Positions 42,563 to 50,729 are shown, counted from the stretch's first letter. The stretch: DNA of 64,000 nt from Vulcanimicrobiota bacterium (GCA_013036095.1 JAAXCW010000005.1:1-64000); one strand, 5' to 3'. The notes: generated from the letters alone by a model not told the origin. Translations and numbers: made by a program.

Positions 42563-42610
42563 CGTCCCGGTCGCTGCTCGGGCATCCTTCGACAAGCTCA
42601 GGATGACACA
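42563..42610. repeat. REP-like palindrome, copy 2
   Basis: On the minus strand TGTCATCCTGAGCTTGTCG is followed by AAGGATGCCCGAGCAGCG. The stem bases are changed in pairs relative to copy 1 (CATCCT/AGGATG in place of CATGGT/ACCATG), which supports a folded structure. It separates the SRPBCC gene from the acyl-ACP-reductase-like gene. Confidence 0.7.
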
Positions 42611-42616
42611 TAAGAG

Positions 42617-43057
42617 TCAACCATTGGCTTCGGCTTCCCGTTTGAGGGCCGCGAGCATCATCTCGCTGTTTTCGCGCACCTTGCGTTCCAGCGTCGGCCC
42701 GATCAGCTCCGCTAGCGTCGGCACGCCGAAGTCGAAATCCACCCCAAGTACAACGCGCGTTTTACCGCCCTCATCGGCGAACGTCCAACTGCCTTCGAAC
42801 TTGTCGAGATCGCCTTCGAGCAGCTTGTAGTCGATGCGAAGTTTGGCATCATCGAAGCGATCTTCTTCGGTCCATTCGATGGGCGCTTCTTCGACCAGCG
42901 TTTTCCAGCGCGTCAGCATATGGTCCGCGTGACGTTCGAGGACGGTGACCGACTCAACGTCCGGCATAAACTCCGGAAAGCGATCCTGTTGTTTGGCCAA
43001 TTCATAGACGGCGCGAGGCGGAGCGGCGATCACGATCGACGTTTCAACATAAGGCAT
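42617..43057 (-). CDS. SRPBCC/START-family protein (polyketide-cyclase-like)
   Basis: The 146-residue product has the SRPBCC fold pattern: MPYVETSIVIAAPPRAVYELAKQQDRFPEFMPDVESVTVLER, then IEWTEEDRFDDAKLRIDYKLLEGDLDKFEGSWTF and the long C-terminal helix IGPTLERKVRENSEMMLAALK. It closely resembles the CoQ-binding (COQ10-type) subgroup, which carries hydrophobic ligands in a cavity. Placed next to the acyl-ACP-reductase-like gene, a lipid ligand is plausible. Confidence 0.85.
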   Translation of the reverse strand: MPYVETSIVIAAPPRAVYELAKQQDRFPEFMPDVESVTVLERHADHMLTRWKTLVEEAPIEWTEEDRFDDAKLRIDYKLLEGDLDKFEGSWTFADEGGKTRVVLGVDFDFGVPTLAELIGPTLERKVRENSEMMLAALKREAEANG

Positions 43058-43066
43058 GTGCGGCTA

Positions 43067-44308
43067 CTACAGGGCGCCGAGCTTCTCGCGGGCGGTGGAC
43101 AGCCCTGCCTCAAGCGCCGCCAGCGCTTTATCGATCTCGGCCTCGGTCACGACCAGCGGCGGCTCGAGGCGAATGACGCGCTGCATATTCAGCGTCCACG
43201 CCGCGGTAACGCCGTGTTTTAGCATCTCCGGGATGATCCAGCCGCCGTAGCCTTCGTTGGTCAGTTCCACGCCGACGAGCAATCCAAGTCCGCGCGCCTG
43301 GCGCGCCACGTCGGGATATTTGCGCGCGAGATCCTGCGCGCCCGAGAGCAGCTGCGCGCCGCGAACGTGCGCATTCTCGACCAACTTTTCCTCGACCAGC
43401 GCGTCCATCGCTGCCAGCGCTGCTGCGCACGCGATTTCACTTCCACCGAATGTCGAGGTATGCATCACCGGATGTTTGGCGTAGCCGGCATTCCATACCG
43501 CGGTCCGCGCGATATATGCGCCGACTGGAATCACTCCGCCCGAGAGTCCTTTGGCCAGCGTCATGATATCGGGAACGACGCCCTCGCGATCGCAGGCGAA
43601 CATCGTGCCGCAGCGGCCCAAGCCGGTCTGCACTTCATCGGCGATCAACAGCGCGCCCGTGCGATCGCAGATCTCGCGCACCTCGCGCAAATACCCGGCG
43701 GCCGGAACGTTGACGCCGCCCTCCCCCTGCACCGGCTCGACGATGAAGGCCGCGGCATCACGCAGTGCGTCTTCCAATCCCGCGGTCGTACCGTATTCGA
43801 GGTGCGCAACGTCTTCGAGCAGCGGCGCGTATGTATCTTTGAAATATTCGCGGCCGCTCGCCGAAAGTGAACCCAGCGTCTTGCCGTGAAACGCATCGCG
43901 CGTCGCCACGATCGATCTGCGCTTGGTGGCCGCCCGCGCGAGTTTGATCGCGCCTTCGACAGCTTCGGTCCCGCTATTGCAAAAAAAAGAAATCTGCAGA
44001 TCGCCCGGCGCGAGCTCCGCGAGGCGTTTCGATGCGCGGCCGAGCATGATGTTGAACATCGTCTTGCCGGAGAGCGCCATGAGGTCGAGCTGCGCCTTCA
44101 CCGCGGCCACAACTTTGGGATGCCGGTGGCCGAGCGTGAAGACGCCGTATCCGCCGGCGAAATCCAGGTATGCTTTGCCGTTTTGATCCCAAATCGTGCA
44201 GCCTTGCGCGCGCACTTCCACGGGACTTCCCGACACTTTCATCACGCGGGCAAGCGTAGGGTTTACGTAGAGCTTATAGTTCTCGTAGGTTTCGCCGTAG
44301 ACGTCCAT
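43067..44308 (-). CDS. Class III PLP-dependent aminotransferase
   Basis: The 413-residue enzyme is of the acetylornithine/putrescine aminotransferase type. LDFAGGYGVFTLGHRHPKVV, FFCNSGTEAVEGAIKLARAAT, FHGKTLGSLSASGREYFKD, PVQGEGGVNVPAAGYL, LIADEVQTGLGRCGTMFA and LAKGLSGGVIPVGAYI (PLP Lys in LAKGLSGG) are visible. The substrate is not fixed by these motifs. Its place between dihydrouridine synthase and the SRPBCC gene, in the same operon as an aldehyde-making enzyme, suggests that an aldehyde or amine may be its partner. Confidence 0.9.
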   Translation of the reverse strand: MDVYGETYENYKLYVNPTLARVMKVSGSPVEVRAQGCTIWDQNGKAYLDFAGGYGVFTLGHRHPKVVAAVKAQLDLMALSGKTMFNIMLGRASKRLAELAPGDLQISFFCNSGTEAVEGAIKLARAATKRRSIVATRDAFHGKTLGSLSASGREYFKDTYAPLLEDVAHLEYGTTAGLEDALRDAAAFIVEPVQGEGGVNVPAAGYLREVREICDRTGALLIADEVQTGLGRCGTMFACDREGVVPDIMTLAKGLSGGVIPVGAYIARTAVWNAGYAKHPVMHTSTFGGSEIACAAALAAMDALVEEKLVENAHVRGAQLLSGAQDLARKYPDVARQARGLGLLVGVELTNEGYGGWIIPEMLKHGVTAAWTLNMQRVIRLEPPLVVTEAEIDKALAALEAGLSTAREKLGAL

Positions 44309-44309
44309 G

Positions 44310-45308
44310 CTACGCGGCGACGGCGCGCTCTAACGATTCGATGGTCTCTTCGACGACGGCGACGACGTCTTGCGCGCGATCGAGGCGCATGATCCGCTCG
44401 CGCAAAACCGCTGCGCCCGGAATGCCTTTCAGATAGAGCGCGAGATGCTTACGCATCTGCGGCACGGCGCGGGATTCGCCGAGCTCTTCGAGCATCGCGC
44501 GATAGTGGACGCCGATGGCGTAACGCAGGCGATCGGCGGCGGACGGTACCGCTTGCGCGGCACGGCCTTCCATCAAATCGCGGATCTGCGAGATGAGCCA
44601 CGGGTTTCCAAGCGTCGCTCGGCCGAGCATGATCGCGTCCACGCCGGTCTCTTCCATGCGGCGGATCGCGTCGTGCGCGTCGGAGAGATCGCCGTTGCCT
44701 ATCACGGGAATGTCTACCGATTCCTTCAACCGCTTGATGTGCGCCCAGTCGGCGTTACCTTTATAGAACTGCTTGGCGGTACGCGCGTGTAACGTCAGGG
44801 CCTTCACGCCGGCCGTCTGCGCGCGCTGCGCTGCTTCAATGTAGACGAGCTTGTCTTCGCTCCAGCCCAGGCGCATCTTCATCGTCACCGGACAGTCGAC
44901 AGCTTCAACGACTGCGCGCATGATCGCTTCGCAGCGATCCAGATCGCGCAAGCACGCGGAGCCGCCGTTCGTTTTCGTGACCTTGGGAGCCGGACAGCCG
45001 AAGTTGATGTCGACGATATCGGCGCCGCATTCGCGCACGATCTTCGCGGCCTTCGCCATCACCGCCGGGTCGTCGCCCCAAAGCTGCGTGCTAACCGGCT
45101 TCTCGAGTCCGTGCTGGTCGATCATCTCCATCGTGCGCTTCGCGCTCGAGGCGTACTGCAGCGCGTTGGATGAGACGAACTCCGTCACCGTCAGGCCTAA
45201 ACCGAACGGCTTATAGAGCGCGCGCATCGTGCGGTTGGTCACGCCCGACATCGGCGCCAGCACCAGCGGCGGCCAAATCTCGTGCGGTCCTACGGCCAGG
45301 GGCTTCAT
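44310..45308 (-). CDS. dus: tRNA-dihydrouridine synthase
   Basis: The 332-residue flavoenzyme reduces uridines of the tRNA D-loop. Motifs: LAPMSGVTNRTMRALYK, VDINFGCPAPKVTKTNGGSACL (with the Cys of the Dus family), PVTMKMRLGW, LTLHARTAKQFYKGNADW and VIGNGDLSDAHDAIRRMEETG. It is one base upstream of the aminotransferase. Specificity among DusA/B/C cannot be assigned here; the length and order are DusB-like. Confidence 0.96.
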   Translation of the reverse strand: MKPLAVGPHEIWPPLVLAPMSGVTNRTMRALYKPFGLGLTVTEFVSSNALQYASSAKRTMEMIDQHGLEKPVSTQLWGDDPAVMAKAAKIVRECGADIVDINFGCPAPKVTKTNGGSACLRDLDRCEAIMRAVVEAVDCPVTMKMRLGWSEDKLVYIEAAQRAQTAGVKALTLHARTAKQFYKGNADWAHIKRLKESVDIPVIGNGDLSDAHDAIRRMEETGVDAIMLGRATLGNPWLISQIRDLMEGRAAQAVPSAADRLRYAIGVHYRAMLEELGESRAVPQMRKHLALYLKGIPGAAVLRERIMRLDRAQDVVAVVEETIESLERAVAA

Positions 45309-45365
45309 AGCGACCGTATTCTAGCACCCCTTGCGCTTCCCGGCTATCTGCGTGATAGCAGGGTA

Positions 45366-45439
45366 GCGCCCGTAGTTTAACCGGATAAAACGCTCCCCCT
45401 CGCAAGGAGAGATTGTGGGTTCAAATCCCTCCGGGCGCG
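45366..45439 (+). tRNA. tRNA, probably Arg, with irregular anticodon arm
   Basis: A perfect 7-bp acceptor (GCGCCCG / CGGGCGC, discriminator G) is followed by a D arm GTTT-AAAC with GG in the loop, and a T arm with GTTCAAATC. The anticodon region is irregular: CTCC pairs with GGAG (45393-45396, 45406-45409), leaving CCCTCGCAA. If U33 is 45400 the anticodon is CGC and the stem has one C.A mismatch; the alternative register gives UCG but puts C at position 33. The T stem has one U.U mismatch. CCA is not encoded. The acceptor and D loop fit tRNA-Arg best. It lies on the plus strand between two minus-strand genes. Confidence 0.65.
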
Positions 45440-45498
45440 CCCGACTCCCTCGCGGGATAACTCGGACGGAGGTTGCGAGCCGTGATATACTGAGCCTA

Positions 45499-45565
45499 TC
45501 CTTGCGAGGGAGTCTATCCGGCGCTACGGCGAGGGGATGCGACGACGCGTCCTCTTGTTATTTTT
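45499..45565 (+). ncRNA. Candidate small RNA complementary to the tRNA anticodon arm, ending in a terminator
   Basis: A possible -10 TATACT (45486-45491) precedes it. Its first 12 bases (TCCTTGCGAGGG, 45499-45510) are the exact complement of tRNA bases 45397-45408. It ends in a 10-bp hairpin with loop ACGA (45532-45555) and a T-rich tail. The same segment (45504-45514) can also pair perfectly over 11 bp with 45443-45453 just after the tRNA, so the two pairings exclude each other. Confidence 0.5.
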
Positions 45566-45630
45566 ACGTCATTTATGCTAATGTCAAAGTGCTTCGTCGG
45601 ATGGGTGCTCAACGGGTGAGAGATACGGGA

Positions 45631-45664
45631 AGGGGACGCGGAAACGCGTCCTCTTTATTTTTTT
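45631..45664 (+). terminator. Intrinsic terminator, second copy of the same hairpin
   Basis: AGGGGACGCG-GAAA-CGCGTCCTCT forms a 10-bp stem with a GAAA tetraloop followed by TTATTTTTTT. It is nearly the same as the hairpin at 45532-45555. The T-run overlaps the end of coaX (minus strand). The 75 bases between the two terminators hold no gene I can support. Confidence 0.8.
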
Positions 45665-46428
45665 CCGTCTAAATAAAAACGGCGTAACCCGTAAAGACTC
45701 AGATGCGGATTTACGGCGTGAATGATCTTCGTGTGCCGCGCGACTACATCTGCCATTCCACCGGTTGCCACGACTTTCGCATCGGTACCCAGTTCCGATC
45801 GAATGCGCGCGACGAGCGCTTCGGTCTGGCCGACAAAACCGTAGACGATTCCCGACTGTAACGCGGAGATCGTGTCCGTTCCCAGAGCTTTGCCGGGCGC
45901 TTCGAGCGCAATCTGCGGAAGTTTCGCGGTGCGTTCGACCAGCGCGTCGATGGAAATCCCGATGCCGGGCGCGATTGCAACGCCCAGATAGAGTCCCTGC
46001 GGATCGATCGCCATAAAGACCGTCGCCGTTCCGTAGCTGATCACGATCAGGGGCGCGCCATAGAGCTCTTGCGCGCCAATCGCCGACGCGACCAGATCGG
46101 CGCCGACCTCGCCCGGCCGTTCCGTGCCGATGCGCATGAGCGTTTGCCGGTGTGGTTTAAAAAAGACCGGCGGACAGTTGAAGTAGCGCGAGCAGGCTTC
46201 TTCCAGCGTCTGATCGAGGTTCGGAACCACACTGGCCACGACGATCGCGTCCACGTCCGCGGGCCGCAGCGGAGTCGTCCCGAAGAGCTGCACGAAGAGC
46301 GCGCCGAGTTCGTCGGCCGTGCGTTTGGGGTCGGTGCGAATGCGCCACGCCTGCGCGAGCTGCGACTCCCCGGGCGCAAAGCAGCCGAGTTTGGTTTCGG
46401 TGTTGCCGACGTCAATCGCTAAGAACAT
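45655..46428 (-). CDS. coaX: Type III pantothenate kinase
   Basis: CoaX phosphorylates pantothenate, the first step of CoA synthesis. The 257-residue product has the family's motifs: DVGNTETKLGCF, the later VVASVVPNLD, RPGEVGADLVASAIGAQELYG, VISYGTATVFMAID and GIGISIDALVERTAKLPQIAL. It is coupled to coaBC (17-bp overlap). It belongs to a panC-coaBC-coaX cluster, three steps of the same pathway. Confidence 0.96.
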   Translation of the reverse strand: MFLAIDVGNTETKLGCFAPGESQLAQAWRIRTDPKRTADELGALFVQLFGTTPLRPADVDAIVVASVVPNLDQTLEEACSRYFNCPPVFFKPHRQTLMRIGTERPGEVGADLVASAIGAQELYGAPLIVISYGTATVFMAIDPQGLYLGVAIAPGIGISIDALVERTAKLPQIALEAPGKALGTDTISALQSGIVYGFVGQTEALVARIRSELGTDAKVVATGGMADVVARHTKIIHAVNPHLSLYGLRRFYLDGKK

Positions 46429-47608
46429 CGTTCAGAATGCAATCGAGCAGCCTAGCCGCCAAAACCTCTTTCGAAGCGGCGCCCAAGTCGCGCCGGCCTG
46501 CCGTACCCCAGAGCACGGTTAAAGCGTTGTTTTGTGCGCCGAAGGCGCGCCCGCCGGCAACGTCGTTAACGGCAATCGCGTCGAGGTGTTTACGCGCCAT
46601 CTTCTCACGCGCGTTGGTTTCGTGATTGTCCGTTTCCGCCGCAAAACCGATGATGATCCCGGAGTGCTTTGCTTGCCCAATTGCCGCAAGTACGTCGGGC
46701 GTGCGCACCATGTGCACGTCGAGATCCGCGTTGCCCTTTTTCGTTTTTTGTTGCGACGAGGTCTCCGGGCGCCAGTCGGAGACGGCCGCGGTTGCGATGA
46801 TCAGATCGGCGGTTTGAGCCGGTCCAACCGCGGCATCGTACATGTCTTGCGCGGAAACGACATCGACGACTTCTACTCCCGGGGGCGGCGCAAGATGCGT
46901 CGGCCCGAGGATGAGCGTCACGTCTGCGCCACGCAGTGCGGCTTCGCGCGCAAGCGCGATTCCGGTCGCGCCGGTGGAGGGATTGCTGACGAACCGGACG
47001 GGATCGAATGCTTCGCGCGTCGGACCGCCGGTAATCAGCACGCGCTTTCCTTTTAGAGATTGCGTGCGCGTGAGAATCGTTTCCAGCGCTTGCAAGATCG
47101 CGTCCTCGGACGCCAGCCGCCCGATGCCGGTTTCGCGTTCGGCCAAGTACCCGCTTTCGGGTTCGACGAATTCATAGCCGCGCTCGCGCAGCGTGCGCAG
47201 GTTCGCTTGCGTCGCCGCGTCGTTATACATTGCGTCGTTCATCGCCGGAGCGACCAGCACCGGAATGCGCGCGGCCAAAAGCGCGCTCGTCACCAAGTCG
47301 TCGGCGATGCCTTGCACCAGCTTCGCGATCACGTCGGCGGTAGCCGGCGCGACGACCGCAACCTGTGCTTCGCGTACGAGGCGGATATGCGGAATCGACT
47401 CGGGCGCGTCCCAGAGTGACGAATAGACTTGGCGACCGGTGAGCGCGGCGAACGTCAACGGACCGACAAATTCTTCGGCCGCTTTGGTCATGGCCACGTC
47501 CACGATAGCGCCGCGCTGCACCAATGCGCTGGTCAGCGCCGCCGATTTATAGGCCGCGATGCCGCCGGTCACGCACAAGAGCACGCGCTTTCCGGCAAAG
47601 GCGCTCAT
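46412..47608 (-). CDS. coaBC: Bifunctional phosphopantothenoylcysteine decarboxylase/synthase
   Basis: CoaBC joins phosphopantothenate to cysteine and decarboxylates it to phosphopantetheine. The N-terminal flavoprotein domain has LLCVTGGIAAYKSAAL, and PAMNDAMYNDAA, the conserved PxMN motif; the C-terminal synthase domain starts at VLITGGPTREAFDPVRFVSNPSTGATG. The start is the ATG at 47608, overlapping the panC stop by four bases. The length is normal. Confidence 0.97.
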   Translation of the reverse strand: MSAFAGKRVLLCVTGGIAAYKSAALTSALVQRGAIVDVAMTKAAEEFVGPLTFAALTGRQVYSSLWDAPESIPHIRLVREAQVAVVAPATADVIAKLVQGIADDLVTSALLAARIPVLVAPAMNDAMYNDAATQANLRTLRERGYEFVEPESGYLAERETGIGRLASEDAILQALETILTRTQSLKGKRVLITGGPTREAFDPVRFVSNPSTGATGIALAREAALRGADVTLILGPTHLAPPPGVEVVDVVSAQDMYDAAVGPAQTADLIIATAAVSDWRPETSSQQKTKKGNADLDVHMVRTPDVLAAIGQAKHSGIIIGFAAETDNHETNAREKMARKHLDAIAVNDVAGGRAFGAQNNALTVLWGTAGRRDLGAASKEVLAARLLDCILNDVLSD

Positions 47609-48438
47609 TCTCGAATCCACAGGTTGTCGAGCAGCCGCGTGCGGCCGAAACGCGCCGCGCCGACGAGGAACGCGGGCGTGCGCAAACTCTGCAGCCGCGA
47701 AAACGTGCGTGCGTCGACGAGATTGAGGTATTCCAAGCGCGCGCGCGGACTCAAGACTCCCGTCGCCGCCTCGCGAGCTTCCTCAACGCTCTTTCCGCCC
47801 TGGATCTCTTTAAGCATCGCCTGCAAGGCCGCGTATAACGTCGGGGCGGCGGCGCGTTCTTCGCCGGAAAGGTAAGCGTTGCGGCTCGACAGCGCCAGTC
47901 CGTCGGGCTCGCGCACCGTTTCAACGATCTCGACGCGCGTAGTGAAATTCAAATCCTCGACGAGCTTCGTCAGCACCGCCGTCTGCTGCGCGTCTTTTTG
48001 TCCCAAGAACAGAACGTCGGGACGCACGATGTTGAGCAGTTTTGCAACGACGGTTGCGACGCCTCGAAAGTGCGCCGGGCGGGCCGCACCCTCGAAGCGC
48101 GTGCCGAGCTTGCCGACGTCGACGAATGTCGTAAAATCCGGCGGATAGATCGCCGCGCTCTCGGGCGCGAATAGGAGATCGACGCCGGCCTGCGCGAGCT
48201 TTTCGGTGTCGCTTTCCACGTCGCGCGGATAGCGTTCGAAATCTTCTTGCGGCCCGAACTGCATCGGATTGACGAACAGACTTACCGCGACCGTCTTGCA
48301 CGTGCCGCGCGCAGCTTCGACCAGCCGCAAATGCCCGGCGTGCAGCGCGCCCATCGTGGGCACGAAGCCGAGCGGCCGCGCGAGTTTTTCGAGCTCCGCG
48401 CGCGCGGGCGCCAGCTCGCTTTCAACCTTCATCTTCAA
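47605..48438 (-). CDS. panC: Pantothenate synthetase
   Basis: PanC joins pantoate and beta-alanine using ATP. The 277-residue product has GFVPTMGALHAGHLRLVEAA (HxGH nucleotide motif), VSLFVNPMQFGPQEDF, FLGQKDAQQTAVLTKLVEDL and SSRNAYLSGEER (KMSKS-like). It is coupled to coaBC and almost touches the FHA gene upstream. Confidence 0.97.
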   Translation of the reverse strand: MKMKVESELAPARAELEKLARPLGFVPTMGALHAGHLRLVEAARGTCKTVAVSLFVNPMQFGPQEDFERYPRDVESDTEKLAQAGVDLLFAPESAAIYPPDFTTFVDVGKLGTRFEGAARPAHFRGVATVVAKLLNIVRPDVLFLGQKDAQQTAVLTKLVEDLNFTTRVEIVETVREPDGLALSSRNAYLSGEERAAAPTLYAALQAMLKEIQGGKSVEEAREAATGVLSPRARLEYLNLVDARTFSRLQSLRTPAFLVGAARFGRTRLLDNLWIRE

Positions 48439-48439
48439 G

Positions 48440-48745
48440 TCAGGAGCTGCGCGTAACCCTCAGCACGGTGCGCCCGACCTGGAACGGCGTGCCGGGCTCG
48501 ATCCGCTGCTCGCCGCGAACACGCCGCTCGTTGACGCGAGTTCCGTTGCGGCTCTCCAGGTCGCTTAAAAGCAAGCTGCCCGAGTCGGTGCGGAGGCGCG
48601 CATGGCGGCGCGAGATATAACGGTCGAGGGTAATGCAGGCGCCGGCCAAGGTCTCGTCCCGGCCGATCACGATCTCGTCTTCGAAGGGCCAGGTCTTCCC
48701 GTCCAGCGGCCCGCTCAAGACCTCCAGAACAAAGGTCGAGTGCAT
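48440..48745 (-). CDS. FHA-domain protein
   Basis: A single FHA domain of 101 residues that binds phosphothreonine: IVIGRDETLAGACITLDRYISRRHARL and LESRNGTRVNERRV carry the GR, SxxH and NG signature residues. No other domain is attached. A start two codons upstream (48751) is possible. Just upstream of panC, it is probably cotranscribed. Its partner is unknown. Confidence 0.9.
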   Translation of the reverse strand: MHSTFVLEVLSGPLDGKTWPFEDEIVIGRDETLAGACITLDRYISRRHARLRTDSGSLLLSDLESRNGTRVNERRVRGEQRIEPGTPFQVGRTVLRVTRSS

Positions 48746-48810
48746 GAGCACTAACTATTCTCTGGAAGAGGACGATACTCTCTAGGGTGACGAGCTGTAT
48801 AATAGGCACG

Positions 48811-49017
48811 GTGAACGAGCGAATTGACGAGCTGCTCCACCTGATCGAGGTGGAACCCGACGCGCTCCGCGAGGCGGAATTCGCGCAGGCTGCGTCCATT
48901 CTGGAGACGATGGTCGGCAAGACCGTGACCTCGGCCGAAATCAAAGACACGCGAATCGTCATCACGACCGCCGACGGCAATCAGTACTTCTTCTACGGTT
49001 TTCTCGGCTTAGATTAA
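48811..49017 (+). CDS. Small hypothetical protein, possibly leaderless
   Basis: The 68-residue product (NERIDELLHLIEVEPDALRE … VTSAEIKDTRIVITTADGNQYFFYGFLGLD) has no recognised family; it is a helix followed by strands. TATAAT lies at 48798-48803, seven bases before the GTG at 48811, so the start of transcription would coincide with the start codon. An ATG at 48787 lies upstream of that -10 and so is less likely. Confidence 0.6.
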   Translation: MNERIDELLHLIEVEPDALREAEFAQAASILETMVGKTVTSAEIKDTRIVITTADGNQYFFYGFLGLD

Positions 49018-49385
49018 GTTCGCGCGCGCTGCTGCAGCTCGTGGATGAACTCCACGATCTCGCTTTGGTCGGGTGCGGCGATTTGGGTGAAGGCGACACC
49101 ATGCGCGTACTGCTGACGCGATGCATCGAAAAACGAGAGCACAACGCGCCCACGCACCATCATTTCGCGCTCGCCTTCGGGGAGCGAAAAACGCAAGGTA
49201 ATGTTCTGGCCGGCGCTCAGATCGTTCTTGGTGATGACGCGCATGCCGCCACCGCTTAAGTCCACGGCGCTGCCTTCGATAACCGCGTCGTTTCCCGAGA
49301 CGGTCACGGCCACGGGAAATTCAACGGCGGCGCGAAAAAAGCGGCGCTGCTGCGGCCCCGAGCCCAACGGTTGCTCTGTGCTCAC
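49014..49385 (-). CDS. PilZ-domain protein (c-di-GMP binding)
   Basis: The 123-residue product is a single PilZ domain with RRFFRAAVEFPV (RxxxR) and DLSGGGMRV (D/NxSxxG), the two c-di-GMP contact motifs, followed by strands typical of the barrel. It would act as a receptor for cyclic di-GMP. Its end overlaps the small hypothetical gene by 4 bp convergently. Confidence 0.9.
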   Translation of the reverse strand: MSTEQPLGSGPQQRRFFRAAVEFPVAVTVSGNDAVIEGSAVDLSGGGMRVITKNDLSAGQNITLRFSLPEGEREMMVRGRVVLSFFDASRQQYAHGVAFTQIAAPDQSEIVEFIHELQQRART

Positions 49386-49433
49386 GTATGTATCCGCTTC
49401 TGGGTGGAAGCTGAGCGCCCTGCACTGGAAATG

Positions 49434-50729
49434 TTAGGAGCTGGTCAACGCGCGCGCCGCGAAAAGCGCGCCGAGAACTGCGTGTTCGGCGACGATTCCG
49501 CCCTGCAAATAGACTTCGAACGGCTCGCGCATCGGCGCATCGCACGACAGTTCGATCGTGGCGCCGGAGATAAAAGAACCGCTCGACATTATAACCGGCT
49601 CGGCATAGCCCGGCACGCTTCCCGGTTCGGGGCGAAAACGCGCGTTCACGGGCATGGCCGACTGCAGCCCTTCGGCAAACGTGCGCAAGCGCGAGGCGGA
49701 GCCCAACCGGATCGCCTGCACGATGTCGGTCCGCGTCTCCCCGGCGTGCGGGTCGACCTCGTACCCGAGTTCGGCAAAGAGTGCGGCGGCAAAATCCAAG
49801 CCGCGCAAGCACTGCTCGATCACCAGCGGCGCCAGGAATAATCCCTGGATGAAGGCGCGGCCGAAGCCGAGCGTCGGACCGACGCCGTCTTTAAGTCCCG
49901 GGGCGTATAAACGATCGGCGACGCGCTCGATCAGGTCGCTGCGGCCGGCGACGTAAGCTCCCGCGGGCGCGAGCGATCCGCCGAGATTTTTGATCAGCGA
50001 TCCGATCGCGAGGTCGGCTCCCACGTGCGTCGGCTCACGCTCTTCCACGAGCTCGCCGTAGCAATTATCGACGACGATCGCCACATCGGGTCGTTTCTGT
50101 TTGATCGCCGCAAAGAGCGGCTCGCATTGGCCAATCGAAAGCGACGGCCGCGGCGCATAGCCACGCGAGCGCTGTACGAACACCGCCGCCACGTTCTTGT
50201 CCTCGAGCTCTTTCTCTAGTGTGTCATGGCCTACGAGTGTCATCCTGAGCTTGTCGAAGGACCCCGAGCAAGGCGCCGAAGGCGACTCAGTCGAGGGGAT
50301 CTCGCGATAGCCCATACCTTGACGCACCAGCGAGTTGGGCGCGTCGGCGATCGCGTTGCGAAGTGTATCGTACGGGCGGCCCGTGACGCTGAGCAGTGTT
50401 TTTCCGAACGGGACGCACGCCGTGAGCGCGGTGACGATCGCGTGGGTACCGCTCACGAGCGAGAGCCGCGCGAGAACGCGCTGCGCGCCGAAAATGCGCG
50501 CCAGCAGCGCTTCGTACTTGGCCCGCGCCGGATCGTCGTAGCCGTAGCCGAACGAGCCGGCAAGGTCGCTCTCGGCAATGCCTTCTTCCAAAAACGCTGC
50601 GAGCACGTTCGTCTTTACGCGCGCCTGCGCGTCGTATCCAATCTGCGAAACCAACGCCTCGGCGCGCAATGCCGCTTCGCGCACCCGGCCGGCGAAACCA
50701 AAGCGTTCGCAGAGCAGCTGAATGTTCAC
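49434..50729 (-). CDS. Met-gamma-lyase-like PLP enzyme (Al-resistance family), with REP-derived insertion
   Basis: The product of about 431 residues matches the PF06838 group (methionine gamma-lyase/aluminium-resistance family). FGYGYDDPARAKYEALLARIFG, RLSLVSGTHAIVTALTACVPFGKTLLSVTGRPYDT, VDNCYGELVEEREP and the PLP Lys in IGSLIKNLGGSLAPAG are visible. Between the substrate-binding and the VFVQRSRGYAPRPSL parts there is an extra stretch SGSFDKLRMTLVGHDTLEK that is the translation of a REP-like palindrome. I start at GTG 50729, overlapping the EIIC stop (GTGA). Confidence 0.9.
   Translation of the reverse strand: MNIQLLCERFGFAGRVREAALRAEALVSQIGYDAQARVKTNVLAAFLEEGIAESDLAGSFGYGYDDPARAKYEALLARIFGAQRVLARLSLVSGTHAIVTALTACVPFGKTLLSVTGRPYDTLRNAIADAPNSLVRQGMGYREIPSTESPSAPCSGSFDKLRMTLVGHDTLEKELEDKNVAAVFVQRSRGYAPRPSLSIGQCEPLFAAIKQKRPDVAIVVDNCYGELVEEREPTHVGADLAIGSLIKNLGGSLAPAGAYVAGRSDLIERVADRLYAPGLKDGVGPTLGFGRAFIQGLFLAPLVIEQCLRGLDFAAALFAELGYEVDPHAGETRTDIVQAIRLGSASRLRTFAEGLQSAMPVNARFRPEPGSVPGYAEPVIMSSGSFISGATIELSCDAPMREPFEVYLQGGIVAEHAVLGALFAARALTSS
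50238..50298. repeat. REP-like palindrome inside a coding sequence, copy 3
   Basis: TGTCATCCTGAGCTTGTCG is followed by AAGGACCCCGAGCAAGG and further GGCGACTCAGTCGAGGGG. It is the same family as copies 1, 2 and 4 and lies in frame within the Met-gamma-lyase-like gene on the opposite strand, where it encodes a stretch containing SFDKLRMTLVGHD. Confidence 0.75.

Noticed and set aside
45441..45565. 4.5S (SRP) RNA or another known structured RNA after the tRNA
   Set aside because: None of the conserved SRP loop sequences (such as GGAAGGAAGCA) is present and the length of the terminator-ended unit is too small.
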